Shown here piece after piece: positions 17,801 through 27,900 of a stretch of DNA of 64,000 nucleotides. The position numbers and the translations under genes are program-made. Every line of letters starts with the position of its first letter. Positions within the stretch are counted from its first letter, which is position 1. The DNA lies in assembly GCF_026340305.1 (NCBI RefSeq), contig NZ_JAPEPI010000002.1:1550001-1614000 (forward strand), given 5' to 3'. Under the pieces are notes generated by a model. That model made no database searches, was not told the origin of the DNA, and was given only the letters and a program-made list of their open reading frames with translations. Source of the stretch: Streptomyces sp. NBC_01381 (GTDB lineage Bacteria > Actinomycetota > Actinomycetes > Streptomycetales > Streptomycetaceae).

Positions 17801-18908
17801 GGCCAGGGGTGAGCGGCTCGCACTGCGCTTCGACCACCGGCCGCACCTCATCGAGAGCGGCCATGTGCGGACGCTCGCCGACCGGTTCGTACGGCTGCTG
17901 ACCACCATGGCGCATGAACCGGCCACGGTGGTGGGCGCGTTGAGTGCCTCCGAGGGCGGCGCGCACCGCCCGTCGGCCGTGAGCGAGGCCCCTGCCCCTG
18001 CCCCCGCCTCGGCCGAGTCCGCCGCCCTGCCCGCCGCGTCCTCCGACCCGTCGCAGAGCGGCGTCGGGATCCTGCTGCCGTTGCGCGAAACGGGCAGCAG
18101 GCCGCCCTTGTTCTGCGTTCACCCGGCAGCCGGGATCGCCTGGTCCTACCTCCGGCTCACCCAGCCGCTCGGCACCGACCAGCCGGTGTACGGGCTCCAG
18201 GCCAGGGGGCTCGACGGCGAGGACGTACTGCCCGCTTCCATCTCCGAGATGGCGGCGGACTATCTGGAGCGCATGCGGACGGTCCAGCCCACCGGCCCGT
18301 ACCACCTGCTCGGCTGGTCCTTCGGCGGCCTCGTCGCCCACGAGATGGCGGTCCAGCTGCAGCGGAACGGCGAGTCCGTCGCGCTCCTCTCGATCCTCGA
18401 CGCCTACCCCGCGGGCCCGGGTGCCAGTGGCGCGGACGCCCCTGAGACACCGGTGGCGGGTCGTGACGTCCTTGCGATGATCCTGGAGTTCTTCGGCTAC
18501 GACCCCACGAACTGGGCCGGTGAGGAACTGACCTATCCCAGGTTCGTGGAGATCGCGCAGGAACAGCGGGGACTGCTCGCCGCCTTCGACGAGCAGCGCA
18601 TCGCGGCGGTCGCCCGGATCTTCGCCAACAACGCCGTGCTCTCCCATGCGCACACCCCGAGCAGCTTCACCGGCACCCCGCTGGTGTTCGCCGCCCGGGA
18701 GACGGCCCCCGACACCGCCCGGGACCTGTGGCGGCCGTATCTCGACGGCTCCGACGGCTCCGACGGCTCCGACGGCTCCGACGTCGAGGTGATCTCCGTC
18801 GACTGCACACACGGCGAACTGGGACGTCCCGGCCCGCTGGACGAGGTCGGCCGGGTGCTCCGGGAGCGGATGGATGCCGGGCGGGCGGCGGGCAAGGGGA
18901 CCACATGA
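11832..18908 (+). CDS. NRPS: C-A-T-E-C-TE
   Basis: 2358 residues. The first C domain (1-445) is EntF-like; its active-site motif is H-H-R-A-A-L-D-G, one residue longer than HHxxxDG (His141-142). The A domain (about 504-1000) has YTSGSSGTPKG, NVYGPTEAT and RTPSGKLDR. Its pocket residues by alignment are roughly D-V-A-C-A-A-V-V-Y-K, which I cannot assign. The T domain has Ser1054 (FFDLGGDSI). The E domain (1105-1555) has HHLACDG with His1239, so this residue should be D-configured. The second C domain (1580-2035, opening LPLSPLQQGLLYH) has HHILLDG with His1743. It joins the thioesterase (2079-2350; Ser2163 in GWSFGG, candidate His in DCTHGELG) with no carrier in between. Release therefore needs a carrier supplied in trans or back-transfer. 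The start overlaps fkbK by 8 bp. Confidence 0.95.
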   Translation: MADHQGAYVELSLAGRETWHRAHTPQGLSGPGPYVAEAVDIDGPLDVAGFRSAVAQVVQEAEAVRLRIPAGGADGGTVKAEVDDGLPLPEVDLSAEPDPDAAAEEWTRAALARVLPDEDGTLSVQVLLRLSARRHRWLHLHHRAALDGYGTALVTRRAAEIYTARAEGLPLAGTALTPLGRLADEEAAYRASSGPDRDRSFWRERLAGHTEPVTLAGTAEPGTAEPGTAEPGTAEPGTAEPGTAEPGTAEPGTAEPGPASQALTLTAADAERIHAAARYSGARPQAVLVAAVAAYTHRITGSTDLVVGLPVDGRPSRAAERAPGAADDVLPLRLTVRPDTGFSHLVQQVTEASGRVRTHQRLRHAEIRAAVHAAESTPAADADRPLYGPVADVRTPGPRIRFGALTATVHRFGAEPDAGADLRVVIDDDPAGGRPRIAFRGAPGRYTTPELAAHARRFQRLLVSAVAAPGRPVGAIELLGSAELAAVRNWSRGDEQRLPDRRTLTGLLDAAALRDPEAVAVKDRDGSLTYRELHERANRLARLLVQRGAGPEGVVGILLPRSADTVVAMLAVLKSGAAYLPLDPAYPADRLRFMVDDARPAVVLTDAAHADLADPTLVLDTAATVAELTRCSPEPLTDADRTAPLTPAHPAYVIYTSGSSGTPKGVVVPHRSVVPLVTWVAEEFGARTTEHVLAATSFSFDVSVAELYPALTTGGTVEVVGNLLSLLDDDAPRWTGGLLCATPSVLARLTEFSGLELTPRTLAMAGEALPGPLAEHIARTMPGTRLFNVYGPTEATVYATAWSSDATGAEDGQPAGAPPIGRPLPHVRVHVLDAALQPVEPGRQGELYLAGDALARGYLYRPALSAERFVADPFGPPGSRMYRTGDLVSWRPDGQLDFLGRVDAQVKLHGFRIEPAEVEAVLADHPAVSGAIAAVRDEGDGETRLVAHVVPADPADGCPDPGTLRDWAADRLPAHLVPARITWARALPRTPSGKLDRDATPEPLPAEPVRHEEPEPRTPPAPSREEQVAQVFSEVLRQDEVPLDVSFFDLGGDSIMSIQLVSRLRQAGLVLTPQDVFEYKTVTALAGAARETTTAAGRDTPVGTGDVPLTPIVHWLRDLEGPVDGFHQAVLLQVPGGLDEGLLTASVRKLVDHHDALRLILDRTGGDWRLSVRAPGSVDAASCVRRVDVRGVLDLVPVLAEEARRSKAELDVDAGVLTRFVWLDAGPHTPGRLLFMAHHLACDGVSWRIMVPDLVGAYQDLADGRTPELRPVETSLRHWSTGLLEQARDERRTAELPLWTDILATPGPELADRPLYPARDTTGRARSRALTYPADRARHLFSTIPAAFHCEINDVLLTALALAVQRTAGSAQDVVLDVEGHGREAVVPGTDLSRTAGWFTSMYPVRLAPGTAQTGPGAGSRRELGRALLRVKEQLRAIPDKGIGFGLLRYLNPDTSATLAAATPRHIGFNYFGRFLLPAESGERDWGPAPESGMSAGADADMPLAHPLEITALTQDTDRGPELGISFTWAEGILGERLVDDLAEAWFEILDELAAHAVEPEAGGRTPSDFPLVKLSQGEVERLEESYPGLDEILPLSPLQQGLLYHVLLSGLTDDPQPHPEEPGEGEHNVYTVQVWLELEGDLDPGRLRSAGRALLARHTNLSAAFVHEGLAEPVQVLGSSFELPWREEDLSALDEGAQEARNQRLLNQERNRRFTPTRPPMLRMLLVKLGEGRHRFVLTTHHILLDGWSLPVVLRELFALYGSGSTPSTVREAGLPVTTPFREYLTWLEQVDSTEAESAWRDALSGLTTATRVAGAEGETEPQAPQFETVELSAETTTDLADMARRHGVTANTVLQAGWGILLGQETGNTDVVFGSVVSGRPAELTGVETMVGLFINTVPTRVTLDPAEPLGKLLVRLRREQTALLPYHHISLGEIRRITDLGNPFDTVMAFENYPLDSDELAEPAPGLRLARAYGDDAPHFPLNLVVSARGERLALRFDHRPHLIESGHVRTLADRFVRLLTTMAHEPATVVGALSASEGGAHRPSAVSEAPAPAPASAESAALPAASSDPSQSGVGILLPLRETGSRPPLFCVHPAAGIAWSYLRLTQPLGTDQPVYGLQARGLDGEDVLPASISEMAADYLERMRTVQPTGPYHLLGWSFGGLVAHEMAVQLQRNGESVALLSILDAYPAGPGASGADAPETPVAGRDVLAMILEFFGYDPTNWAGEELTYPRFVEIAQEQRGLLAAFDEQRIAAVARIFANNAVLSHAHTPSSFTGTPLVFAARETAPDTARDLWRPYLDGSDGSDGSDGSDVEVISVDCTHGELGRPGPLDEVGRVLRERMDAGRAAGKGTT
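12480..12599 (+). repeat. 8 x 15-bp perfect tandem repeat (GTAEP)
   Basis: Eight identical 15-bp units encode Gly-Thr-Ala-Glu-Pro repeats in the middle of the first C domain of the C-A-T-E-C-TE protein, close to the crossover between its two lobes. Perfect identity of all units suggests recent slippage expansion. Copy number should be treated with care in assemblies. Confidence 0.97.
18744..18779 (+). repeat. 4 x 9-bp tandem repeat (DGS) in the thioesterase
   Basis: Four perfect 9-bp units encode Asp-Gly-Ser repeats between the core of the TE domain and its C-terminal catalytic-His strand. It is a loop position, and the frame is kept. Confidence 0.9.
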
Positions 18909-21900
18909 GCGCCACCCTGCCGCTCACCACCGCGCAGCACGGAATCTGGACCGGGCAACAGCTCGCCGCGCCTGCCCGGTACCACGTGGCGGCCGGGTTC
19001 GAGGTGTCGGGCGACCTCGACCCGGACCTCTTCGACGCGGCGTTCCGCACCGTCGTGGCCGAGTCTGAACCCCTCCGGACCCGGCTCCACGTCCAGGAAG
19101 GACAGCAGCCCCGCCAGAGCGCGGGCACGCTCCCACCGTGGAGCGTCCCCCGCGTGGACCTCAGCAGGGAGCGCACCCCCCTGGCTGCCGCCGTGGAGTG
19201 GATGCGGGCCGATGTGGCGCGCCCCTTCGACCTCACCGGGGGCCCGTTGTTCCGCACCGCGTTCCTCCGGCTCTCGGCCACCCGCGTCTGCTGGTACCTG
19301 GGCTGCCACCACCTGGCCATCGACGGCCTGGGCGGCGCCCTGTTCGCCCGCCGCCTGGGCGACGTCTACGCCGCACTGGAGGGCGGCACGCCTCCCGGGC
19401 CCGCCCCGAGCGTCGCCATCGGCACGCTGCTCGACACCGAACACGCCTACCGTGCCTCCCCGGACTTCGCCGCCGACCGCGACTTCTGGCGGGCCAGGCT
19501 CGCCGGCCGCCCGCGGCCCGCCGCGCACCGGGCCGCCGGCCCGTCCGGCCCGTCCGGCGGCGTCGCGGCCCGCGGCACCGCCCGTCTGCCCGCCGCGGGA
19601 TTCGCCGCCCTGCGCCCCCTGGCACAGCGGCTCGGTGTGCGCTGGCCGGTGCTCGCGACGGCCGCCGGGGCCCTGCTGGCGCACGCCCGTTCGGGCAGCG
19701 GCGACGGGGAGATCGTCATCGGGCTGCCCGTGGCGTGCCGTACGGGAGAAACGGCCCGCACCATCGCGGGGACGATGTCCAACACCCTGTCCCTGAGAGT
19801 GGAGGTACGGGCCGACCGGTCCGCCGCCGACATGGTGCGCGCCATCGGTGCCGAGATGACCGAGGCCCTCGCCCACCAGCGCTACCGGCAGGAAGATCTC
19901 CACCGCGACCTGGGCCTTACCGGCAGCGGACAGCGGATCCACGACGTCGCGGTGAACGTCATGCCCTTCAGCTTCGGCCGGAAGTTCGCCGGACGTCCGA
20001 TGACCATGCACCACATCGCCGTCGGTCCCGTCGACGACCTGTCCGTCACCGTGCACCCGGAGGCCCACAGGTCCGGCCTGCGGGTGGACCTCTACGCCGA
20101 CTCCGATCAGTACGGCCCGGCGGAGGCCGCGGCCGAAGCACGCCGCTACGCCCGTCTGCTCGGCAGGCTCACCGCCGAACCGGACCGCCCCGTGGGCGAG
20201 TTCGACCTGCTGTCGGCGGGGGAGCGGCGCCGTACCGTGCCGCGCGCCACCGTCCCCGATCCCCGGTCCGACCGCCGTACCTTGCCCGAACTCTTCGAAA
20301 GCCGGGCCGCCCGCACCCCGCACGCCGCGGCCGTCACCCACGGCCCGACGACCCTGAGCTACGGCGAGCTCAACGCCCGCGCCAACCGCCTGGCCAGGTC
20401 GCTCGTCCGGCGCGGCGCCGCACCCGGCCGCACCGTCGCCGTTGTGCTGCCCCGGAGTGCCGACCTCATCGTCGCGCTCCTCGCCGTGACCAAGACGGGC
20501 GCCGCCTACCTGCCCGTGGACCCGGAGTGGCCCGAGGAGCGCAGGGCCCTGATCCTGGCCGACGCCGATCCCGCCGACACGGTGAACACCGACACGTTCG
20601 CGAACCACGCCGACACCCGCGCGGACTCCGCAGACGCGGCCGCCGACCTGAAGGACACCGACCGCGCCGCCCCCCTCACCGCCGACCACACCGCCTACGT
20701 CATCTACACGTCAGGCTCCACCGGCCGCCCCAAGGGCGTGCTCGTCCCGCACCGCAACCTTGTCTCGCTGCTCGCCGCCACCCGCACCGGGTTCGGCTTC
20801 CACAGCGGCGACGTGTGGACGATGTTCCACTCCAGCGCCTTCGACTTCTCCGTCTGGGAGATGTGGGGCGCCCTCGCGCACGGCGGACGTCTCGTCGTCG
20901 TCCCGCCGGACGTGGCCCGCTCGCCCCGGGACTTCCTGCGGCTGCTGGCCGACGAACGGGTCACGGTCCTGAACCAGACGCCTTCGGCTTTCCACGCGCT
21001 GGACCGGGCCGACGCCGAAGACCCCCGGCCCGGCCCGAAGCCGGCCCTACGCCGGGTGATCTTCGGGGGAGAGGCGCTGCACCCCGACCGGCTGCGCGAC
21101 TGGCAGGAGCGGTACGGCGACGACGGCCCCGCCCTCGTCAACATGTACGGCATCACGGAGACCACGGTCCACGCGACCCGGCTCGACCTGACCCCCCGTC
21201 ACAGCGCCGACCCTGGAAGCCCCATAGGCACCCCGCTGCCCGGCACCCGCCTCTATGTCCTCGACCACCGGCTGCGCCCGGTCCCGCCCGGCACCGCGGG
21301 AGAGCTCTACGTCGCGGGCCCCGGCGTCGCGACGGGCTACCTCAACCGCCCCGCCCTCACCGCCGAGCGCTTCGTCGCCGACCCGTTCGGCCCGCCCGGC
21401 AGCCGTCTTTACCGTTCGGGCGACCGCGTCCGCCGACGGCCCGACGGCGATCTGGAGTACCTGGGCCGCGCCGACGACCAACTCGCGGTACGGGGATTCC
21501 GCATCGAGCCCGCAGAGGTCGAAGCCGCACTCCTCGACCAACCCGGCGTGACACAGGCCGCCGTGACAGCCCGCACGGACGGCGCGGGCACGCCACGCCT
21601 GTTGGGGTACGTCGTACCCGACCGGGCCGCGGCCGCGGAGCCGGCCGCCCCGTACCTCGCCCGCATCCGCACGCGACTGCGCGAGACCCTGCCCGCGCAC
21701 CTGGTGCCCGCCAGGATCGTCGCGCTGGACGCCCTGCCGCTCACCCCCAACGGCAAGCTGGACCGGGCCGCCCTCCCGGAACCGCCCGACACCGCGCCCA
21801 GCGGCCCCACCGCCCCTGCCACCCCCGCGCAGCGGCGCGTCGCCGCCCTCTACGGCACCGTGCTCGGCATCGCACACGCCGGGCCCGACGACGGCTTCTT

Positions 21901-24900
21901 CGACATGGGCGGCGACAGCATCAGCGCGACCCGCCTGGTCAGTGCGGTCCGGGCCGAACTGGGCGTGGACATCGACGTACGCGACGTATTCCAGCACCCC
22001 ACCGTCGCGGGACTCGCGGCCCGTATCGCCGCGGCCGCACCTCTTGTCGCGGGCCCCGCCCCGCTCCCGGGCGATCCGCCCGATCGCCTCCCCCTCTCCT
22101 TCGCGCAGCGGCGCCTGTGGTTCCTGCACACCCTCACGGGACCCGACAGCGCCTACAACGTGCCCCTCGTGCTGCACCTGACGGGGGAGACCGACCAGGA
22201 GGCGATGAGGGCGGCGCTCGCCGATCTGACGGACCGTCATGCGACGCTGCGCACCGTCGTCCGCGAGGACCAAGGCATCCCCTACCAGCACGTCCTGCCC
22301 CCGGCCAAGGCCCGCCCCTCGCTCACCGTCACCCGCCTCCCAGGCGTGGACGGGGACGGCGAGCTGTCGGCCGCGCTCGCCACAGCCGCCCGCCACTGCT
22401 TCGAGCTCGAGACGGAACTCCCGGTGCGTGCCGAGCTGTTCCACCTCGCTCCGGGCCGCCAGGCCCTGCTCCTGCTGCTGCACCACATCGCCTGCGACCA
22501 CGCCTCGCTCGAACCGCTCATCGCCGACCTCGCAACGGCCTATGCGGCCCGGCTGCGAGGCGCCGCGCCCGAGTGGCCGCCCGCTCCTGCCCGGCACGCG
22601 GACTTCACGCTCTGGCAGCGCGGACGCCTCGGCACCGACGAGGAACCCACCCCCCTCGCCCAACGCCGGCGCGCGCACTGGACGGAGGCGCTCGACGGAC
22701 TCCCCGAGCGGATCGACCTGCCGGCCGACCGCCACCCCGGTCCGGACGGAGACGGCCCCACAGACTGCGGCGACACCGTGGACTTCCGTATTCCGCCCGT
22801 GGTGCACGCCCGTATCGCCGCGCTCGCCGCCGAGGAGGGATCGACGCTCTTCATGACGGTGCACACCGCCGTCGCGGCCCTCCTCACCCGGCTCGGCGCC
22901 GGCACCGATGTCCCGGTGGGCACGGCGGTCTCCGAGCGCGCCGACGCTCGCTGGGACCGCCTCGTCGGCTTCCTGGTCAACACGGTCGTGCTGCGCTCCG
23001 ACACCTCGGGCCCGGTGACGTTCCGGGAGCTGCTGCGCCGTGTGACCCGGTCCGACCTCGCCGCCTTCGCCCATCAGGACCTGCCCTTCGACCAGGTCGT
23101 GAAGGCGCTCGCACCGCACCGCGCCGCCGGCGGGCAGCCCCTGGTCCAGGTGATGCTGACCGTCACTCCCGCCCTCCCCGAAACGCTCCGGCTGCCGGGC
23201 CTGACCGCCACCCTGGGCACGGCTCCCACGGCCGCCGCCAAGTTCGAGCTGACCTTCAGCCTGTACGAGCACCGCGCCGCCGACGGCACCGCCCTGGGCC
23301 TGGACGGACGGCTCGAATACCGCACGGCCCTCTATGACCGGGCCACCGCCCAGAGCATCGGGAACCGCCTGACCCGCCTGCTCGCCCACGCGACCGCCGA
23401 GCCCGACACCCCCGTACACCTCATCGACGTACTGGAGGAGGGGGAGCGGCACCGCCTGCTCACCACCTGGGGCACCACTCCGGCATCCACCGTCCCCGCC
23501 ACCGTCCCGGACCGCTTCGCCGAACAGGCGCGGCGGACCCCGGACGCCCCCGCGCTCCGGACCACGGACCGGACCCTCAGCTATGCCGAACTCGATGCCC
23601 TGTCCGACGGGGTGGCAGCCCAACTGTCCGACCGCGGTGCCACGGCCGGCCGTCCCGTTGCGATCCTCATGGAGCGGAGCACGGACTTCGTCGTGGCGGC
23701 GCTCGCCGTGCTCAAGTGCGGTGCCGCGTACATGCCGCTGGACGCGAGGGCACCCGCCGCCCGGCAGGCCGGGATGACGACCGCGGCGGGAGTACGGCTC
23801 CTGCTCGTCGACGACGCGACGGCGGCGGCCGCGCGGGCCATCGAGGGCGCCAGGACGTTCAACGTACGCGCGCTCCTCGACGCCAGGGACGCGCGGCCCG
23901 CGCCACGGAGCACCCGGACCCCCGCCTCCCTCGCCTACGTCATCCACACCTCGGGATCGACCGGCACCCCCAAGGGCGTGGCGATCAGCCACGCGGACGT
24001 CGTCGCCCTCGCGAGCGACAGCGTCTGGCAGAGCGGTGGGCCGCCGCGCACCCTGATGCACTCACCGCACTCCTTCGACGCGTCGGCCATGGAGCTGTGG
24101 GTCCCCCTGCTCAACGGGGGCGACGTCACCCTCGCCCCACCCGGCGAGCTCGACCTGCCGACGCTCGCGCGCCTGGTGCGCGGCACCGGCCTCAGCACCC
24201 TCTGGCTCACCTCCGGGCTCTTCCAGCTCGTCGCCGACGAGGACCCCGGCTGTCTGCGCGACCTGGACGCCGTGTGGACCGGCGGCGACGTCGTGCCACC
24301 GCACGCCGTCCGCGCCGTCCGCGAACACGCCCCGGACACACGGGTGTTCAACGGCTACGGGCCGACCGAGGCCACCACGTTCGCGACCCGGCACGCCGTC
24401 ACCGACGCCGACCTGGTCCTGCCACGGGCCCGGTCCGGAGTGCCGATCGGACGCCCCATGGACGGCGGCCGTGCCTATGTACTCGATCCGCATCTGCAGC
24501 CCGCCCCCACCGGCGTGACCGGAGAGCTCTACCTGGCGGGCGCCGGCCTGGCCCGGGGCTACCTCAACCAGCCCGCGCTCACCGCGGAGCGCTTCGTCCC
24601 CGACCCGCACGGCGGGCCGGGCACCCGCATGTACCGCAGCGGGGACCTCGCCCGCTGGCTTCCCGGCGGCACGCTCGCCTTCGTCGGCCGCAACGACGGC
24701 CAGGTGAAGGTGCGGGGCCACCGCGTCGAGACCGAGGAGGTCGCCTCGGCCCTCGCCACCCACCCCGACGTGCGCCGGGCCGTCGTCACCGTGCGGGAGG
24801 ACCGGCCGGGCCGACAGAGGCTCACCGCCTACCTGGTTCCGGCGGACGGCCGCACCCTCGACACCGACGCCGTACAGGAACACGCCGCGCGCACCCTGCC

Positions 24901-27900
24901 GGATTACATGCTGCCGCAGGCGTACGTCGCCATGGACCGGCTCCCGCTGACCCGCCACCACAAGCTCGACCGGGCGGCGCTCCCCGCGCCGGGCCGAGCT
25001 GCTCCCCGCCCGGGACTCCCGCGCACCGCTCGCGAACGCGTGCTGTGCGACATCGTCGCGGAGCTGCTCGACGCCCCGTCGACCGGCATCCACGACGGCT
25101 TCTTCGACAACGGCGGCGACAGCATCACCGCGATCCAGCTGGCGAGCCGGGCCCATGCGGCGGGCCTGCGGATCAGCGTGCGGGACGTGTTCCGCCACTC
25201 CACCGTGGCACGTCTTGCCGAAGCGGCAAAAGCCGTCGCGCCGGACCGGGCCCCCACCCCCGACGCGGCGGACGAGGGCGAAAGCACGGAAGCGCTGCCC
25301 CTCACTCCGGTCATGCACTGGTGGCTGGCCCAACCCGGCGGCGACCGGGCGTCCTTCAGCCAGCACGTCACCGTGCGCACCCCGCCCGGCCTCACCCACG
25401 AGCACGTCATCGCCTCGCTCCAGACACTCGTCGACCACCACCCGGCCCTGCGGCTGCGCCTCGACGTCCCCGGGGAGCCGGGTCGAGCGAGGCTCAGGAC
25501 AGTCCCACCGGGCGCGGACTCCGCCGCCGCGCGGGGCCCCGCCGACCGCGTCCACCGCGTCGACGCCACCGCAGACGGGCACCGCCTCCCCGAACTCCTC
25601 GCCGACGCCGTACGAGCGGCCAGGGCACGACTGGACCCCGCCACGGGCGCCATGGTCGCCGCGGAGTTCCTGGACCTCGGCCCCGACCGGCCCGGCCGAC
25701 TCGTGCTCGCCGTGCACCACCTGTCGGTCGACGGCGTCTCCTGGCGCATCCTGCTGCCCGACCTGGCCGCGGCCCACCGAGCCGTGGCCGCAGGACGCCC
25801 GGCCGAACTGCCCACCGCACCGACCTCGTTCGGCGGCTGGGCCAAGTACCTCACCCTCCAGGGAGAGACGGGGGCCCGGCGCGACGAACTGCCGCTGTGG
25901 GAGGACGCCCTGACGGGCACGGCCCCGCTCACGGACCCCACCCGCACCGCCACTCACCGGCACTCCGGCAGCACGGTCGGAAGCCGCACGCTCACCCTGC
26001 CCCCGGAGCGCACCCGCCCCCTCCTGACGGACGTACCGGCCGCCTTCCACTGCGGCGTCGAGCCCGTCCTGCTCACCGGTCTCGCCCTCGCCCTCGAAGA
26101 GTGGCGCCGCCGCAGGGGTTTGACCGCCGCCGGCCAGGGGCTCACCGTAAATGTCGAGTCGCACGGGCGCCCCGACCTGCCCGACCGGGATCTCACACGC
26201 ACCGTGGGCTGGTTCACCAGCATGTTCCCCGTTCGTCTGGAAGCCACCGGCTGCACATGGACCGACGTGTGGACGGCGGGCCCGCGCCTCGGCCGGGCAC
26301 TCAAGCGCACCAAGGAACGGCTGCGGGCCGTCCCCGACCGGGGCATCGGCTACGGCGTGCTGCGCCACCTCGACCCGGAGACCACGCCCGGGCTCGCCCG
26401 CCTGCCTCAGCCCCGGATCAGCTTCAACTACCTGGGCAGGATGGCCGCGCACGGCACCCGGGACTGGCACCTGACCCCGGACCTCACCGAGACGGCCATA
26501 GCCCATGGCGAGGCCGATCCCCGTACGGAGCCCGGCACCGAGCCCGACCCGGCCGGGCCGACCACCCCCGGCCGCGCCCCGCACCTCGTCGGCCTCGACG
26601 CCCTCACCCTCGACGGCCCGCACGGGCCCCGTCTCCACGCCACCTGGACCTGGGACGCCTCGGCGCTCACCGACGGCGAGACGGCAGAACTGGCCGAGCT
26701 GTGGTTCACCGCACTCGACGCGCTGGTCATCCACGCCAGAACCGCTGGCTCCGGCGGCCACACCCCGTCGGACCTGCCCCTCGTACCCCTCACCCAACAG
26801 GAGGTCGAGAGGCTGGAGACGGCGCACCCCGGCCTGTCCGACGTACTGCCCCTGACCCCGCTCCAAGAAGGGCTGCTCTTCCACTCCTTGTACGCCCCGC
26901 ACCGCCCGGACACCTACCAGGCGCAGTGTGTCCTGCATCTGCGGGGCGACCTGGACCCCGCCGCGCTGCGCACCGCGGCGGCCGCCCTCCTGCGGCGCCA
27001 CCCCCACCTCGGGGCGGCGTTCGTCCACGAGGACCTGGCCCGCCCGGTCCAGGCCATACCGCGCCCGCAGTCACCGCCCTGGCGGGACGTCGACCTCACC
27101 CGGGTGCACGCCGCACGCCGTGACCGGGTGATCGCCCGGATCACCGACGCCGACCTGCACGAGCGCTTCGATCTCGACCGCCCTCCGCTGCTGCGGTTCA
27201 CGCTGTTCACGCTGGGCCCCGGCGAGTTCCGCCTGGCCCTGACACACCATCACCTCATCCTGGACGGCTGGTCGGTGTCCCTGCTGGTCGGGGAGCTCCT
27301 CGCGCTCCATGCGCAAGGTGGCGACCCCGACGCGCTGCCCCCGGTCACGCCCTACCGCGAGCACCTGGCCGTGCTGGCCCGCAGCGACCGGGACGCGGCG
27401 CGCGAGGCATGGCGGGCCGCGCTCGACGGCGTACCCGATCCGGTCCGGCCCGGTGCCCCGCCCGTCGCCGCCCCTTCGGCGGCCCCGGCCGGCACCGCAC
27501 GGACCGAGACGTCAGTGCCGCTCACGGAATCCCTCCGCGGGCTGAGGACGCACGGCCGCACGCTCAACGCGGCCGTCCAGGTTGCCTGGGCCTTGCTCCT
27601 GGCCCGGCGGACCGGAGCGCGGGACGTGGTGTTCGCCACGACCGTCTCGGGGCGCCAGCCCGAACTCCCGGGCATGGAGTCGATGATCGGCCTGTTCATC
27701 AACACCGTTCCGGTACGCCTGACCGTCACCGCGTCCGAACCGGTCATGGACCTCCTCACCCGCTTCCAGCGGGAGCAGTCCGCACTGCTGCCCCACCACC
27801 ACCTGGGGCTCGGCGAGATCCAACGGGCCGCGGGGCGCAGGGACCTGTTCGACACCCATGTCGTCTTCGAGAACTACCCCATCGACCGGGCCGGTCCGGC

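Noticed and set aside
11508..18812. Very long antisense open frame (over 2400 codons) opposite the first NRPS, and similar ones at 6553-10647 and 21047-24061
   Set aside because: These are typical third-codon GC shadows of real genes; their translations are Arg/Gly/Val-rich without domains, and the opposite strand has clear NRPS motifs.
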